NCBI GenBank assembly: GCA_937910265.1
Contig: CALEPD010000106.1
Span: 1 to 15,188 of the forward strand
Origin: an uncultured Bacteroidales bacterium
GTDB lineage: Bacteria > Bacteroidota > Bacteroidia > Bacteroidales > P3
Direction of reading: 5' to 3'
DNA length: 15,188 nucleotides
In this document: piece by piece, positions 13,899-15,188 of the stretch
How the letters are laid out: each line of letters starts with the position of its first letter
Numbering within the stretch: position 1 is the stretch's first letter
The notes under the pieces: model-generated
Told to the model about the DNA's origin: nothing
What the model saw: only the letters and a program-made list of their open reading frames with translations
Databases searched by the model: none
Position numbers and translations under genes: made by a program

Positions 13899-15188
13899 AT
13901 GAGAAAAATACTTTTAGTTGCAACATTATTGGTTTTGTTGCCCTTCTGCAGTTGGTCGCAAGTTGTTGTTGGAGGCGCTGCCAATATTGATATAGATTAT
14001 CTTACACCCAGAACATATGAAATCGCCGCCATCGACTTTGAGGGTGCCGAAAACTACGATACACGTATGGTGTTGCTTGTGGCCGGTTTGCATGTGGGTG
14101 ACGAGATCAAAGTGCCTGGTGACAGAATCTCCACCGCCATCGACAACCTTTGGAAACAAGGTCTCTTCGAAGATATCAAAATCACGGTCACCCGTATCCA
14201 AGGCAAAAGTATTTTCCTTAAAATCATCCTTAAGTCTCGACCAAAATTGTCATATTTCAATTTCACCGGCGTCAGAGGTAGCGAAGCCGATAAACTGCGT
14301 GAAGACATGAACGTGGTAACTGGCGATGTGGTGACCGAAAATATGCTTACTACAACCAAAAACATCATACTCAGCTACTATATGGAAAAGGGTTATACTG
14401 CTGTGCAGTGTGATCCTGTTGTCACCAAAGATACCACTGGAGGCAAGAACGACCGTGTCTCGGTGACCTACAATGTGAAAAGAGGAAAGAAAGTCAAAAT
14501 CGACTCTTTGATTTTTGTAGGCAACAAGTCTGTCCCTTCCAATGTGTTGATGAGAAAGATGAAAAACACCCACGATGTCCACTATGCTAAAAAACTTTAT
14601 TTCTGGACAGGTGGTTTCTGGAAAAAATCGAAATACGATGAGACCGGAATGAATGACGATTTAGATGCAATCATAGCTTACTACAACGAACAAGGTTACC
14701 GCGATGCCCGTATTGTAAAAGATACTGTCTGGATGGTCGACCCCGCCGATTTGGACATCAGCGACCGTAAAAAGGGAAAACAAGACCGCATGAAAGTCGT
14801 TGTTACAATCCACGAGGGTAACAAATTTTATTTCCGCAATATAAACTTTGCCGGCAATTCGGTCTATTCGTCCGACCGTCTTCAACGCCATTTGCGTATC
14901 AAGAAAGGCGATCCTTATAACCGTACCGAGTTGGAACAGAATATGACATACAATCCTTCAGGTACCGACATTACCTCGTTGTACATGGACAACGGATACC
15001 TATTCTTCTCGGCCACTCCAGTTGAAGTGGGTGTGGAGAACGATTCAATCGACATCGAGGTCCGAATCGTAGAAGGCAAACAGGCTCGCATCCGAAATGT
15101 CATTGTCGAGGGTAACACCATTACCAACGACAAAATCATCATGCGCGAGCTGCATACCCGTCCTGGCGACCTCTTTAGCCGCGACGCC
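13899..15188 (+). CDS. bamA: Outer-membrane protein assembly factor BamA (5' part, runs off right edge)
   Basis: The window contains the first 430 codons. A signal peptide (MRKILLVATLLVLLPFCSWS, cut before Gln21) is followed by repeated POTRA domains, periplasmic modules that receive unfolded barrel proteins. They begin near residues 41 (YEIAAIDFEGAENYD), 116 (KLSYFNFTG), 198 (KVKIDSLIFVGNKSV), 309 (KFYFRNINFAGNSVY) and 396 (ARIRNVIVEGNTITN), so five are visible, each with the beta strand-Gly-Asn turn typical of POTRA. The third carries an insertion (about 225-250, HYAKKLYFWTGGFWKK). The C-terminal membrane barrel lies outside the window. BamA inserts barrel proteins into the outer membrane. 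Its place after uppS agrees with other Bacteroidales. Confidence 0.95.
   Translation, partial: MRKILLVATLLVLLPFCSWSQVVVGGAANIDIDYLTPRTYEIAAIDFEGAENYDTRMVLLVAGLHVGDEIKVPGDRISTAIDNLWKQGLFEDIKITVTRIQGKSIFLKIILKSRPKLSYFNFTGVRGSEADKLREDMNVVTGDVVTENMLTTTKNIILSYYMEKGYTAVQCDPVVTKDTTGGKNDRVSVTYNVKRGKKVKIDSLIFVGNKSVPSNVLMRKMKNTHDVHYAKKLYFWTGGFWKKSKYDETGMNDDLDAIIAYYNEQGYRDARIVKDTVWMVDPADLDISDRKKGKQDRMKVVVTIHEGNKFYFRNINFAGNSVYSSDRLQRHLRIKKGDPYNRTELEQNMTYNPSGTDITSLYMDNGYLFFSATPVEVGVENDSIDIEVRIVEGKQARIRNVIVEGNTITNDKIIMRELHTRPGDLFSRDA

Overview
The window looks like a chromosomal housekeeping segment from a member of the Bacteroidota, most likely order Bacteroidales. The evidence is convergent. Perfect TAnnTTTG -7 promoter boxes lie upstream of several genes. 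Shine-Dalgarno sequences are almost absent. Two protein families resemble Bacteroidota-typical groups (DUF5606, DUF4837). A PorG-like barrel, uppS and bamA stand in the order known from Porphyromonas gingivalis and relatives. I saw no insertion sequence, prophage, CRISPR array, tRNA or rRNA.

Left part, minus strand (1-3135). An operon reads leftward from a TAnnTTTG box at 3128-3135: a 72-residue two-helix membrane protein, recR, and an exported NagZ-like family 3 glycoside hydrolase. A hairpin at 976-1001 probably ends it. A second minus-strand promoter (679-708) then drives a secreted, extremely serine-rich protein that runs off the left edge of the window. The open frame read on the plus strand over this stretch is only its shadow.

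Centre, plus strand (3363-9928). A promoter that nearly abuts the start codon, suggesting a leaderless or near-leaderless mRNA, drives pyrK-pyrD (the NAD-linked dihydroorotate dehydrogenase of pyrimidine synthesis) and a sugar kinase of the BadF/GlcNAc kinase type that overlaps pyrD by 4 bases. After a 290-base AT-rich gap come a DUF5606 protein, an unrecognised lipoprotein and metG, closed by a hairpin at 9900-9928.

Right part, plus strand (9975-15188). A clear promoter precedes an NAD(P)-dependent sugar-epimerase-like reductase. It is followed by a DUF4837 lipoprotein, a PorG/DUF6089-like outer-membrane barrel, uppS, and the first 430 residues of bamA (signal peptide and POTRA domains), which runs off the right edge. 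This block is largely about envelope building: the undecaprenyl carrier lipid, outer-membrane protein assembly, and possibly type IX secretion.

I found no convincing undescribed system. The points most worth checking are the predicted leaderless pyrK transcript, the serine-rich secreted protein with its 27-base tandem repeat, the exported NagZ-like enzyme near a GlcNAc-type kinase, and the unassigned lipoprotein between the DUF5606 gene and metG.
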